Origin: Muribaculaceae bacterium
GTDB lineage: Bacteria > Bacteroidota > Bacteroidia > Bacteroidales > Muribaculaceae
Reading direction: 5' to 3'
NCBI GenBank assembly: GCA_017545095.1
Contig: JAFYCU010000002.1
Coordinates: 1 to 51,832, forward strand
DNA: 51,832 nt
The notes beneath the pieces were generated by a model. It was not told the origin of the DNA. It worked only from the letters and a program-made list of their open reading frames with translations, and ran no database searches. Position numbers and translations under genes: made by a program. Shown here one piece after another: positions 25,422 through 35,520 of the stretch (its first letter is position 1; every line of letters starts with the position of its first letter).

Positions 25422-26558
25422 TCAGTCGTTGAGCAATGCGTCGTAGCACTCGATAAGTGCTTGCGCGGCCGCCTCGGCCGAGTGGCATTTGGCGCATTGG
25501 CGGCCTCGACCGATGATTTGCGTGCGCAGGGCTTCGTCGGTGGTGATGCGCACAATGGCATCGGCCCAGCCTTGCGCGGTGTTGTCGGTGGCCAGCGCAG
25601 CATCGCCGGCCATCTCGGCCTGCGCCGTACCGGCAGGCACCACCACGGGCACACCGGCATCCATAGCCTCGAGCATCGACAAGCTGTAGTATTGCCCCTG
25701 TGCCGAGCATAGCATGGCTTGCGAGAGCTGGTAAAGCACAGGCAGGTCGGTGGTGTGGATGCTCTTGATGTGCACCACATAGTCGCGCAACGCGTGAGAG
25801 TCGAGATAGGGACGCACCACACGACGGTAATAGGCTGTGCTAGGACCGGCAATCACGAGACTGATGGGATGCTGCTTGCGTAGCAGCTCAATGGCTTTGA
25901 CGAGCGTGAGCAGCTCTTTGTGAGCCGTGAGCGGTCCCATCACCAGCACGAAACGCTCGGGCAGGCCATGCTGCGCGGCAAGGGAAGTTTTCACCTCGGG
26001 GTGAATCTCGATGTCGAAATTGGAGTCGGTGCAAGGAGGCACCACACACACCTTGTCGGCCTTGAGCTTGGGGTAGTATGCCAGCAGGTCGCGCTTGCCC
26101 CACTCGCTAGGCACCACAATGCGTTGTGCCTTGCGCAGGCTGTGGCGCAACGCGGCATTTTTCTTCATCCGCTCCCAAAATCCAAATTCTTTGGAAAACC
26201 GCTTGACGTCAAGGTCGTTGATGCTCAGCACCCAGCTGGTGTGGTATCCCTTGGTGCCATAGGGCAGCAATTCGCACATGCCATGGTACAAGCGCACATG
26301 GTGGCGGCGCAAATCCTTGCCCATGCCATCACCCCAACGCCACAAACGATTGAACCAGCCGTGCTTGGGTTCCTTGAGGTTGACATTGGCACTGGCCAGC
26401 AATGGGGTGAGGTGGCGATTTTCGGTGGTATAGTCGCTATAGATGAAATACTTGTGGTGTGGTGCATGGTGGGTGACTGCCGAAATCAGATTCCGACACA
26501 AGTTGCCACGATTGCTGTGGTTGTAAACGGCCCAATATCCATCAAATCCTATGGTCAT
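25422..26558 (-). CDS. Glycosyltransferase family 4 protein
   Basis: A 378-residue retaining glycosyltransferase of the GT4 type with a GT-B fold. The C-terminal nucleotide-sugar domain is clear: RIVVPSEWGKRDL near residues 147-159, VVPPCTDSNF near 174-183, FVLVMGPLTAHKELLTLVKA near 206-225, and LCSAQGQYYSLSMLEAMDAGVPVVVP near 286-311. The last contains the E-x7-E-like donor-binding region. The sugar transferred is unknown. No capsule or LPS cluster surrounds it. A gene of this type standing alone in Bacteroidales may act in glycan or lipid modification. A TATCTTTG box lies upstream at 26616-26609. Confidence 0.88.
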   Translation of the reverse strand: MTIGFDGYWAVYNHSNRGNLCRNLISAVTHHAPHHKYFIYSDYTTENRHLTPLLASANVNLKEPKHGWFNRLWRWGDGMGKDLRRHHVRLYHGMCELLPYGTKGYHTSWVLSINDLDVKRFSKEFGFWERMKKNAALRHSLRKAQRIVVPSEWGKRDLLAYYPKLKADKVCVVPPCTDSNFDIEIHPEVKTSLAAQHGLPERFVLVMGPLTAHKELLTLVKAIELLRKQHPISLVIAGPSTAYYRRVVRPYLDSHALRDYVVHIKSIHTTDLPVLYQLSQAMLCSAQGQYYSLSMLEAMDAGVPVVVPAGTAQAEMAGDAALATDNTAQGWADAIVRITTDEALRTQIIGRGRQCAKCHSAEAAAQALIECYDALLND

Positions 26559-26608
26559 GTGCTATGGTGTTTTGCTCAATGATGGTGTGAAGTTGTGGAA
26601 ACAGATTG

Positions 26609-26616
26609 CAAAGATA
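26609..26616 (-). promoter_or_regulatory. -7 box of the glycosyltransferase gene
   Basis: TATCTTTG on the minus strand (26616-26609), 50 bp before the ATG at 26558. No TTG is found 20 bp further upstream, so this is a partial match. Confidence 0.4.
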
Positions 26617-26741
26617 GTAATTTAATTTGATATAAAAAGAAACTTTTTCTATCTTTTTGCAGAAAAGCTACCGCTTGATGCATATTTCATTGACTATGCA
26701 GGGATTCTGCGTGCTTTTTTGAGTGGAATGATGAGGTAGAT

Positions 26742-27458
26742 TTATTGGGTAATAGGCCACTCGAAACATTTGAGTTGAGCCTCGAGCTGTGCTTCCTGCC
26801 CACCGGTGTAGCGGTCGACGAGCGCATGGAAGGCCGGTGAGTGGTCGTGATGCTGCAAATGCGCCAGCTCGTGGCAGATGACGTAGCGCACAAGGTGCTC
26901 GGGCAAGAACATCACGTTGCGCGACAGCTGGATGTTGCCACCCTCGCGGGTGCAATGCCCCAGCTTGCGCACCCCGCGGCCCACACTCAGGCGGCTGAGC
27001 GGCAGGTCAAGGCCCAGACTGTGCGCCACATTCACGGCATAGGGCAGCAGGTGCACAACGGCCAGATGGTCCATGAGCGATTGCAGGCAAGCACTGATGG
27101 TGGTTTTCACCGACTCGCGGTCCATGTCGATGCCCGATGGCACAAGCACCTCGGCATGGGTGGAGTCGACCACGCGATAGTGGAAACGGGTGGTGTGCTC
27201 GGGCCACATGCCGATGGACACCTCGCAGCCAAAGCACGGCAGCACTTGACCGATGGAGAACGTGACGGTGCGCCGCTTGAGGCGGGCAATGCCGTCGCGC
27301 ATGTCGTTGAGAATGCGTTTAATCTCGCTCAGCGTGAGATCGGCAGGCACGGTCATTTTTAGGTGGTCACCGTCCCAGCGTACAATAGCTCGCCGCTGAC
27401 CACGACGGGTGTACACCACCACGCGCCCCAACTGCTCGTCGTCGAAATATCCTACCAT
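26742..27458 (-). CDS. YgjP-like (DUF45/WLM) zinc metallopeptidase
   Basis: A 238-residue protein. The zincin site is CHELAHLQHHDHSPAFH at about residues 194-210, giving HELAH and a third His downstream, as in the YgjP/DUF45 group. That family also has an N-terminal beta-rich region that reads VVYTRRGQRRAIVRWDGDHLKMTVP here. The family is usually intracellular, and no signal peptide is seen. Physiological substrates are unknown. It lies 4 bp downstream of the barrel gene at 27463-28245, which suggests one transcript. Confidence 0.82.
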   Translation of the reverse strand: MVGYFDDEQLGRVVVYTRRGQRRAIVRWDGDHLKMTVPADLTLSEIKRILNDMRDGIARLKRRTVTFSIGQVLPCFGCEVSIGMWPEHTTRFHYRVVDSTHAEVLVPSGIDMDRESVKTTISACLQSLMDHLAVVHLLPYAVNVAHSLGLDLPLSRLSVGRGVRKLGHCTREGGNIQLSRNVMFLPEHLVRYVICHELAHLQHHDHSPAFHALVDRYTGGQEAQLEAQLKCFEWPITQ

Positions 27459-27462
27459 AGGG

Positions 27463-28245
27463 TTAGAACTCTACACCCACTTTCAGAAACACATTGTGAA
27501 ACGCGGCACCCTTGTTGATGTAGGCCCCGCCCACACCATCGCTCTCGGCCCCGGGGGCATCGCCCAAGCAATGCAGGCGATAGTGAGCCGTGTGCAGCGC
27601 ATAGCCCACACCAATGTTGAACGAGAAAAACTCACTCGTGGCCAGATGGATGCCTAAGCTGGGCGAAGCAAAGAAACCCATGTGGTTAATCACGTTGGCT
27701 CCCAGTTTCAGACTCGCCCAGGGTGTGTGGCCGTTCTCGCTGCGCAGGCTGTAGCGTGTCTCGGCATAGAGTGGGATGAACGGACTCTGCCAGTCGGGGT
27801 CGTTGTGGGTGGGTTCTTTGATGTCGAGGCGCAGGGGGTAGGTCGACACCTTGGGGCTGAAGTTGTGCAGTGCCACACCGCCACCAAGATACCACTGCGG
27901 CGTGAGCTGATAGCCAAACGAGGTTTCCACCAGCCAGTAGTTGTTGCGAGGCTCGCCCAAGCCCAGCGAGTAGCCCAGGTCGATGAAGCCGCGAAACTTG
28001 CTGGTGTCGTAGTTCTTCTTACGACGTTCATGCGAGATGTAGGCAATCTCGTCGGTGGTGTAGACATATTTCACACCATCGACCACAATGTCGACGGTGG
28101 TGTCGTCGCGCGAAGTGATAGTGCCGGTCACCACCTCGCCGCTCTTGAGGTGGATGGTGGACTGTCGCGAGCCATCGTTGTCACCAGCCCACACCGTGAG
28201 CGACAGCAGGACGGTGAGCAGCATGATGAGTAATCTCCGTGTCAT
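27463..28245 (-). CDS. Exported beta-barrel-like protein with N-terminal beta domain
   Basis: A 260-residue exported protein. The signal peptide MTRRLLIMLLTVLLSLTVWA fits a start at 28245; a longer frame upstream lacks such a peptide. Residues about 22-60 carry STIHLKSGEVVTGTITSRDDT and a matching VDGVKYVYTTDEIAYI, a small SH3/Sm-like beta module that is common at the start of Bacteroidales barrel proteins. The rest is strand-rich (GFIDLGYSLGLG, FGYQLTPQWYLGGGVALHNF, FFSFNIGVGYALHTAHYRL) and ends FLKVGVEF, with a terminal Phe as in outer-membrane barrels. Function unknown. It is followed by the metallopeptidase gene after 4 bp. Confidence 0.78.
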   Translation of the reverse strand: MTRRLLIMLLTVLLSLTVWAGDNDGSRQSTIHLKSGEVVTGTITSRDDTTVDIVVDGVKYVYTTDEIAYISHERRKKNYDTSKFRGFIDLGYSLGLGEPRNNYWLVETSFGYQLTPQWYLGGGVALHNFSPKVSTYPLRLDIKEPTHNDPDWQSPFIPLYAETRYSLRSENGHTPWASLKLGANVINHMGFFASPSLGIHLATSEFFSFNIGVGYALHTAHYRLHCLGDAPGAESDGVGGAYINKGAAFHNVFLKVGVEF

Positions 28246-28431
28246 TTTAGTTTGAATTTTAGTATGAATAGTTTGCGCATGGGTTATGCGGCTTGTAAAC
28301 GTTTTTTTCGCGGTGTGGATGTTGACAAGGTGCGACACGAGCCGGAGTGTTCATGCAGCCATTGCTTGAACCGGTAGCAGCATGGCTTGAATTTCGCGTG
28401 GTTAGCGAAGCGGGAAGGCATCATGAGCTAA

Positions 28432-28471
28432 ATGGGCGGGGAAGCGCTGTGGAAGCGGCTCCCTCGCCCAT
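28432..28471 (-). terminator. Hairpin after the PepSY-like gene
   Basis: ATGGGCG (28432-28438) and CGCCCAT (28465-28471) flank a GC-rich loop, 19 bp beyond the stop at 28490. No T-run is present on the minus strand. Confidence 0.4.
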
Positions 28472-28489
28472 GATGTGGTGGTTGAGTGG

Positions 28490-28921
28490 TTAATCGTCCA
28501 TGTCGATAACCTGGAACGACCGATTATACTCAATCTCCAGGCCGTTGTTGAGCTTCACCTCATAGCCGCGACGGTTGCGGTCGATTTTAATGATGGTGGT
28601 GCCAGGGAATGTGCTCTTGATGTGGCTTTTGATTTGCTCCGGAATCAGCGCACTGGGAACGTGCGAGCCGTAGCATTCAATCTCTTTCCACTCACCCTGC
28701 TTGTTAAACTCCACTTTCTCGCCAGTCTCATACCTGATGGTGTAGTCGTCCCAGTCCATCGTCACCACCAGGGGCACCATCTTGGAAAAGTGCTGCTTGA
28801 GCATCGTTTGTGCGTTTTGGGGCAGCTGCTGGTAGGTGATCACGCGGTCATCATCGGCACGCATGTTCTGACTCATCAGCACGACCATGGCCATCATCAA
28901 AAATAATTTCACTCTCTTCAT
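28490..28921 (-). CDS. Secreted PepSY-like protein
   Basis: A 143-residue exported protein with signal peptide MKRVKLFLMMAMVVLMSQ. It holds two PepSY-like repeats: VITYQQLPQNAQTMLKQHF near residues 27-45 with DWDDYTIRY and EVKLNNG-like strands, and VPSALIPEQIKSHIKSTFPG near 88-107 followed by IIKIDRNRRGYEVKL. Such proteins are common in Bacteroidetes and are sometimes named putative beta-lactamase-inhibitor-like. Their role is not established. The promoter is probably at 29020-29027, giving a leader of about 95 nt. Confidence 0.85.
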   Translation of the reverse strand: MKRVKLFLMMAMVVLMSQNMRADDDRVITYQQLPQNAQTMLKQHFSKMVPLVVTMDWDDYTIRYETGEKVEFNKQGEWKEIECYGSHVPSALIPEQIKSHIKSTFPGTTIIKIDRNRRGYEVKLNNGLEIEYNRSFQVIDMDD

Positions 28922-29019
28922 TTTCTTATCGTTTGTTTAATGAAACTAATTGAGCACCACATGGTGCTATTGGGTGTCTCAGGGTTTGTTGTGCAACATG
29001 CAACAGTTGCATAACGGCG

Positions 29020-29027
29020 CAAAATTA
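29020..29027 (-). promoter_or_regulatory. -7 box before the PepSY-like gene
   Basis: TAATTTTG on the minus strand (29027-29020). The -33 match 20 bp upstream is weak. It could also be the end of regulation for purN, but its direction fits the PepSY-like gene. Confidence 0.4.
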
Positions 29028-29121
29028 CATCATTTTTGGTTCGTATGCCATTTTCGCGTCCGCGATTTAATGAAATTTAACTAGCTGTGCTTGCGTTGAC
29101 TTACTGGTCAACACAGTGGGT

Positions 29122-29694
29122 TCAGCGCATCGATGCCAACAGCAACTCAATCACCCGGGGATAGTGGACATATTCCAAGTGGTGGATGCGTGTCTCGAGT
29201 GTTTCGGGCGTGTCGTCGGGAAACACCGGGCAGGTGTGTTGCGCCAGTATGGGCCCGCCGTCGATGTGCGCGGTGACCTGATGGATGGTGATGCCGCTCT
29301 CGCTGTCTCCAGCTTGGATTACCGCTTCGTGCACATTGCCGCCCCACATGCCCTCGCCGCCATATTTGGGCAACAGCGAGGGGTGGATGTTGATGATGTG
29401 GCCAGCAAACGAGCTCAGCAGCGGCTCGCGCACCACGGCCAAAAAGCCCGCCAGCACCACCAAATCCACACCGGCTTCAATCAGTTGTTGCGTCACGCAC
29501 ACGGGGCAACGCCACTCGGCTTTGGGGAAATATTCCACATCGATACCCAGCGGACGCAAGCGGTCGATAACGCCGGCGGTCTGCCGGTTGGTGATCACAA
29601 GTGCCACCTGCACGGTGGTGCTGTACGCAAAGTAACGCACAATGTTCTCGGCATTGGTGCCCGAGCCAGAGGCAAATATAGCAATTCGTTTCAT
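29122..29694 (-). CDS. purN: Phosphoribosylglycinamide formyltransferase
   Basis: PurN transfers a formyl group from 10-formyltetrahydrofolate to GAR, the third step of purine synthesis. The 190-residue length fits. FASGSGTNAENI near residues 7-18 binds phosphate, and VLAGFLAVV near 80-88 is family sequence. INIHPSLLPKYGG near 100-112 carries the catalytic Asn and His, and GITIHQVTAHIDGGPILAQ near 134-152 carries the catalytic Asp. It lies alone and is followed downstream by about 200 bp without a gene. Confidence 0.96.
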   Translation of the reverse strand: MKRIAIFASGSGTNAENIVRYFAYSTTVQVALVITNRQTAGVIDRLRPLGIDVEYFPKAEWRCPVCVTQQLIEAGVDLVVLAGFLAVVREPLLSSFAGHIINIHPSLLPKYGGEGMWGGNVHEAVIQAGDSESGITIHQVTAHIDGGPILAQHTCPVFPDDTPETLETRIHHLEYVHYPRVIELLLASMR

Positions 29695-29740
29695 AATTGA
29701 TTATCTTTGTTTGTTCATCGTTGTTTTCGTTCCCCCCGGA

Positions 29741-29771
29741 GGCATCGCGGCCTTTGCCCAGGGGCGATGCC
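29741..29771. terminator. Hairpin between purN and the ABC exporter gene
   Basis: GGCATCGC (29741-29748) and GCGATGCC (29764-29771) form an 8-bp stem extended by G/C-rich ends. It lies 35 bp beyond the exporter stop and close to the purN start. It is probably the exporter terminator. Confidence 0.4.
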
Positions 29772-29805
29772 CCCAGCTATGGACTGTCGCCCTTTCAGGG
29801 CTTCT

Positions 29806-31632
<1,827 letters not shown>

Positions 31633-31651
31633 CGATAGCCATATTTTTGCG

Positions 31652-31681
31652 CAAAGGTACGAAATAATTGACAATGCTCAA
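31652..31681 (-). promoter_or_regulatory. Promoter of the MsbA-like gene
   Basis: TTG (31681-31679), a 19-bp spacer and TACCTTTG (31659-31652) on the minus strand, 20 bp before the ATG at 31632. Confidence 0.65.
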
Positions 31682-31820
31682 TGCACCATGCACAATTTTT
31701 AGCGGCCATAGAGTCCCAAACATGCCCTATCCTTCATCAACAGCTGTGCAAGTTTTCAGCCTAAAATGTACTGCGCAGCGTACACTTTTGCCGCAAAACT
31801 GTACCTCTCAAAGTACAATA

Positions 31821-31862
31821 TGCCGCCAATAGTGCATCGCCCGCAGTGCAGTATTGGCGGCA
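31821..31862. terminator. Hairpin after the BspA-like gene
   Basis: TGCCGCCAATA (31821-31831) and TATTGGCGGCA (31852-31862) are perfectly complementary over 11 bp. It lies 31 bp past the stop of the leucine-rich repeat gene and is a probable terminator. The nearby TGTAC/GTACA pair around 31767-31785 is a second small palindrome. Confidence 0.55.
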
Positions 31863-31892
31863 AATTGCCTTACCTTGGCTGGAAAGCCCATG

Positions 31893-34730
31893 TCACTCCT
31901 TGTGCACCATGATGTTGATGATGATGTTGAGGTCGTCCACGTCCACCGCTCCGTCGCCATTGAGGTCGGCGGCCTCGGTCTCCTCGGCCTTGTGCACCAT
32001 CATGTTAATCACCAAGTTCAGGTCATCCACGTCCACCACCCCGTCGCCCGTGAGGTCGCCACGCGGGGCCGGGTTGTCGGTGTCATCAACGATGTTGGTG
32101 AATTTCTTCCACGCCCAGTGCTGCGCGTAAAGTTCCGTTGTGCCGACGGGTACATGCAGCACGCAGGTCGATGTGGGAACTGATGAGAATTGAGCTTTAC
32201 TGCCAGACGAAGGGCTACCATACGTCACACTGTCGGGATTCTCAAAATGGCTATAGATGTTCTCTAATGATGTGCAATTCCCAAAAGCATCATTGCCTAA
32301 ATATTGAACAGCATCGGGGATTGACAGTGAACTGATTCCACGGCAATATCCAAAAGCCGACCTACCGATGGTGGTCACCGACTCGGATATGGCCAGCAAG
32401 CCTGTGAAACCCTCACAAGAGTAAAAGGCCATGTCACCAATGGTTTTCACCGAATTGCCGATTTTTAGCGATTCATTTAAGCCGCTACAGTTGTAGAAGG
32501 CCGAACTGCCAATGGTGGTAACAGAATCGGGAATCACCAATGAGCCAGTAAAACCCTTGCAACGTGAGAAGGCTTGGTCACCAATGGTTTTCACCGAATT
32601 GCCGATGGTCAGCGAGCCTTTAAAGCCTGCGCACTCAGAAAAGGCCGAACTACCAATGGTTTTCACCGAATTGCCGATTTTTAGCGAGCCATTTAAGCCG
32701 CTACAGTTGTAGAAGGCCGAACTGCCAATGGTGGTTACAGAATCGGGAATTACCAGCGAGCCAGTAAAACCTTTGCAGTCATAAAAAGCCTGGTCACCAA
32801 TGGTTTTCACCGAATTGCCGATGGTCAGCGAGCCATTGAAGCCAGAGCAATAGTAGAAAGCACTATTACCAATAGTTTTCACCGAATTGCCGATGGTTAG
32901 CGAGTCCGTAAAACCTGCGCACCCCCAAAAGGCTGAGCCACCAATGGTGGTTACAGAATCGGGAATTACCAGCGAGCCAGTAAAGCCGCTGCATTTATAA
33001 AAAGCCATGTTATCGATAGTTTTCACCGAATTGCCGATTGTCAGCGGGCCTTTAAACCCTGCGCACTCAGAAAAGGCTGAACTACCAATGGTTTTTACCG
33101 AGTTGCCGATAGTGAGCGAACCATTGAAGCCACTGCAACTTGAGAATGCGGAGTTGCCGATGCTTATCACCGAATCGGGAATCACCAACGAGCCAGTAAA
33201 TCCGCTGCAAGCATAAAAAGCCTCATCACCGATAGTTTCAACCGTGTTGCCAATTGACAGCGTACCATTAAAACCGAGGCAACAATAGAAAGCATCGTTT
33301 CCGATGGAAGTCACCGAGTTGGGTATCGTCAACGACCCCGTGAAACTGCGACAATTGTAAAAAGCATAGTTCCCAATGCTCTTCACCGACTCTGGAATGG
33401 TTAATGAGCCAGTAATGTTTTGGCAATACCTAAAAGCATAATCGCCAATCGTCTCTACCGAGTTACCGATGGTCAGCGGACCATTGAAATTGCAACTATA
33501 AAGAAAACAGGCAGGAATGTGTCTCACATTATCCCCTATCACGACTTTCTTAAATGGTATTCTACTGAATTGACCACCATCAGCCCTATCGATGTTTGAC
33601 GTTTTCCAATAAAAGTCGGCGCAATGGGTGGCATTGAACGCCAAATGTGAAAATCCGCTGCAATCATCAAATGCCATATCGCCAATACTGGTCACCGAAT
33701 TGCCAATGGTGAGCGTATCGGTGAAGCCTTTGCAACTGCGGAAAGCATATCTACCAATTGTTTTTACCGAATTGGGAATGGTTAGCGAACCTCTGAAATT
33801 GCCGCAACCATAGAAGGCGTAGTTGCCTATGGTAGTCACCGAGCCGGGAAGCTTCAACAAGCCAGTAAAGCCACTACAATTATAGAAGGCCATATAACCT
33901 ATGGAAGAAACCGAATTGCCAATAGTCAACGAGCCAGTAAAGCCACTGCAGCCATCGAAAACATTTTCGTCAATCTTGGTCACTGAATTGCCGATGATCA
34001 GCGAGCCATTAAAGCCGCTGCAATAATAAAAGGCACTCCTGCCAATAGCGGTCACCGAATTGGGAATCTGCAACGAACCTGTGAAACCGCTGCAATTTAA
34101 GAAAGCACTCTCGCCAATGGTTATCACCGAGTTGGGGATAACTAGCGAACCAGTAAAGCCGTGGCAGCCTGAGAAAGCGGAGTTGCCGATGCTCGTCACC
34201 GAGTTGGGAATCACCAGCGAACCAGTAAAGCCATAACAGTCGTTAAAAGCTAAGTTTCCGATACTCCTCACCGACTCAGGAATAATGAGTGTACCAGTTA
34301 ATCTGTAGTTACCTCTGAAAGCCAAATTCCCGATATGTTGCAAGGTGTTGGGCAATAACAATACCCCCCTTAAGCCATGATAGGGGTCTGCGCCGTTGAA
34401 AAACGCCTCGTCGCCAATGGCTGTCACTGTGAACGGGCCGTCCTCGTGGTGGATGGTTATATACTGGTAATTACCATATTGATCTGTGACTGGATTGCCA
34501 TTTGCGTCTTTAACCAACACCTGCTCGTCCCAAATGTCATAAACAATCTCCGGAATCTGCAGATTCTCTATTTCTTTCACGTTATCGGTGGCTCCTGTGA
34601 TAGTTACAGTTCCATCGGTGTTCATGGAACATCTAAAGCCGTTGTAGGAAAAAGAGCTTCTTGCCGCAACCTCGAAGCCAGCGAGGCACAGCAGAGCCAG
34701 CAGCACCAAAGTTTGCAGTCGTTGTTTCAT
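31893..34730 (-). CDS. BspA-like leucine-rich repeat protein with C-terminal dockerin
   Basis: A 945-residue exported protein. The signal peptide is MKQRLQTLVLLALLCLAGFEVAA, and the start at 34730 is chosen for it. About 28 tandem repeats of 24 residues follow (roughly residues 105-810), of the LRR_5/BspA type with consensus LTIGNSVKTIGxxAFxxCxGFxG. The family binds host proteins or other cells in oral and gut bacteria. Repeat 10 is extended by about 30 residues. Two dockerin-like EF-hand repeats close the protein, GDLTGDGVVDVDDLNLVINM and DLNGDGAVDVDDLNIIINIM. The central repeats share a 216-bp higher-order unit (see findings). The gene is read from its own start, downstream of the lipoprotein at 34802. 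Confidence 0.9.
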   Translation of the reverse strand: MKQRLQTLVLLALLCLAGFEVAARSSFSYNGFRCSMNTDGTVTITGATDNVKEIENLQIPEIVYDIWDEQVLVKDANGNPVTDQYGNYQYITIHHEDGPFTVTAIGDEAFFNGADPYHGLRGVLLLPNTLQHIGNLAFRGNYRLTGTLIIPESVRSIGNLAFNDCYGFTGSLVIPNSVTSIGNSAFSGCHGFTGSLVIPNSVITIGESAFLNCSGFTGSLQIPNSVTAIGRSAFYYCSGFNGSLIIGNSVTKIDENVFDGCSGFTGSLTIGNSVSSIGYMAFYNCSGFTGLLKLPGSVTTIGNYAFYGCGNFRGSLTIPNSVKTIGRYAFRSCKGFTDTLTIGNSVTSIGDMAFDDCSGFSHLAFNATHCADFYWKTSNIDRADGGQFSRIPFKKVVIGDNVRHIPACFLYSCNFNGPLTIGNSVETIGDYAFRYCQNITGSLTIPESVKSIGNYAFYNCRSFTGSLTIPNSVTSIGNDAFYCCLGFNGTLSIGNTVETIGDEAFYACSGFTGSLVIPDSVISIGNSAFSSCSGFNGSLTIGNSVKTIGSSAFSECAGFKGPLTIGNSVKTIDNMAFYKCSGFTGSLVIPDSVTTIGGSAFWGCAGFTDSLTIGNSVKTIGNSAFYYCSGFNGSLTIGNSVKTIGDQAFYDCKGFTGSLVIPDSVTTIGSSAFYNCSGLNGSLKIGNSVKTIGSSAFSECAGFKGSLTIGNSVKTIGDQAFSRCKGFTGSLVIPDSVTTIGSSAFYNCSGLNESLKIGNSVKTIGDMAFYSCEGFTGLLAISESVTTIGRSAFGYCRGISSLSIPDAVQYLGNDAFGNCTSLENIYSHFENPDSVTYGSPSSGSKAQFSSVPTSTCVLHVPVGTTELYAQHWAWKKFTNIVDDTDNPAPRGDLTGDGVVDVDDLNLVINMMVHKAEETEAADLNGDGAVDVDDLNIIINIMVHKE

Positions 34731-34801
34731 TCGAGTTTCGTATTCTAATCGTGGTGCGCATGTGCCGCTATTGACAGCATATACACACCACGACATTTGT
34801 T

Positions 34802-35347
34802 TTACATTCCTATGTGGGGTTCTGATGACTGTTTTACTTTGCCGTCTTCGTCAACCTCAACATAGCACACATCAGGAGTGTTAATGAGGCTGTTGATGTA
34901 GTTGTCAACAATGTCTTTTTGAACGACACTGGTACTTATACCAGTCTGTACTGAAGTTATGTTATGGACTGTAACATGGCCATCATCAGTCTTGACATCG
35001 CAAATTAGCTGATGGACAAAGGTATAGACCTCTTTGGATTTCTCCACACCTTCTTTGCTGGCATATTTAACCGTCATTTGCCTGGTCACGCCAAAAGACT
35101 TGAAATGCAGATTTTTCTCCCAAACTTTTTGATTGTCGGTGCCATCTTTCCACATGGTGGCCTCAATGGTGATGGTTTGAGGATTGCCATCCACGTCAAC
35201 ATATTCCACAGTGGGAACTACGAATTCCAGCAGGTCGTTGTTGCAAGTAAGCCTGAAATCCATGTCCACCTCATCGTGGCAGCTAGCAAACAAGGTTGTC
35301 AGCAAACCAATGGCAAGCAACTTGCCAAACACATTTAAATGTCTCAT
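34802..35347 (-). CDS. Lipoprotein, paralogue of the 37502 gene
   Basis: A 181-residue lipoprotein with signal peptide and lipobox LFASC (Cys19). I prefer the Met at 35347 over the one four codons upstream. I do not recognise the domain. The stretch LTCNNDLLEFVVPTVEYVD near residues 30-48 matches LVCSEDLLELVVPKIQYIA in the protein at 37502-38113. Both end in a segment with D-x2-NYI or NYL and charged strands, so the two are distant paralogues. It lies between the BspA-like gene and the S41 protease. A gap of about 160 bp with a decayed dockerin separates it from the latter. Function unknown; surface exposure is likely. Confidence 0.7.
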   Translation of the reverse strand: MRHLNVFGKLLAIGLLTTLFASCHDEVDMDFRLTCNNDLLEFVVPTVEYVDVDGNPQTITIEATMWKDGTDNQKVWEKNLHFKSFGVTRQMTVKYASKEGVEKSKEVYTFVHQLICDVKTDDGHVTVHNITSVQTGISTSVVQKDIVDNYINSLINTPDVCYVEVDEDGKVKQSSEPHIGM

Positions 35348-35393
35348 AAGCAAAAGCACTAAATCCGTGTCGTGCGCAACTTTTTGAAAATGA

Positions 35394-35520
35394 TTATCCT
35401 AGAATGTTATCCTTGCGCAGCATGATGTTGATAATGGCGTTGAGGTCGTCGGCCATGACAGAGACTTCAAGGCTAATCAGACACAACTTTGAGGCGCCAC
35501 GCGGGTTGTCATTGAGCATG
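35394..35520 (-). pseudogene. Remnant of a dockerin repeat behind the S41 protease
   Basis: On the minus strand, a frame ending at 35394 reads NDNPRGASK, then MADDLNAIINIMLRKDNILG. This is close to the NPAPRGDL...VDVDDLNLVINMM tail of the BspA-like protein. The first EF-hand loop is unrecognisable, and the piece overlaps the 3' end of the S41 protease in another frame. It looks like the remains of a dockerin once fused to a protein here, lost through frameshift. Confidence 0.6.
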
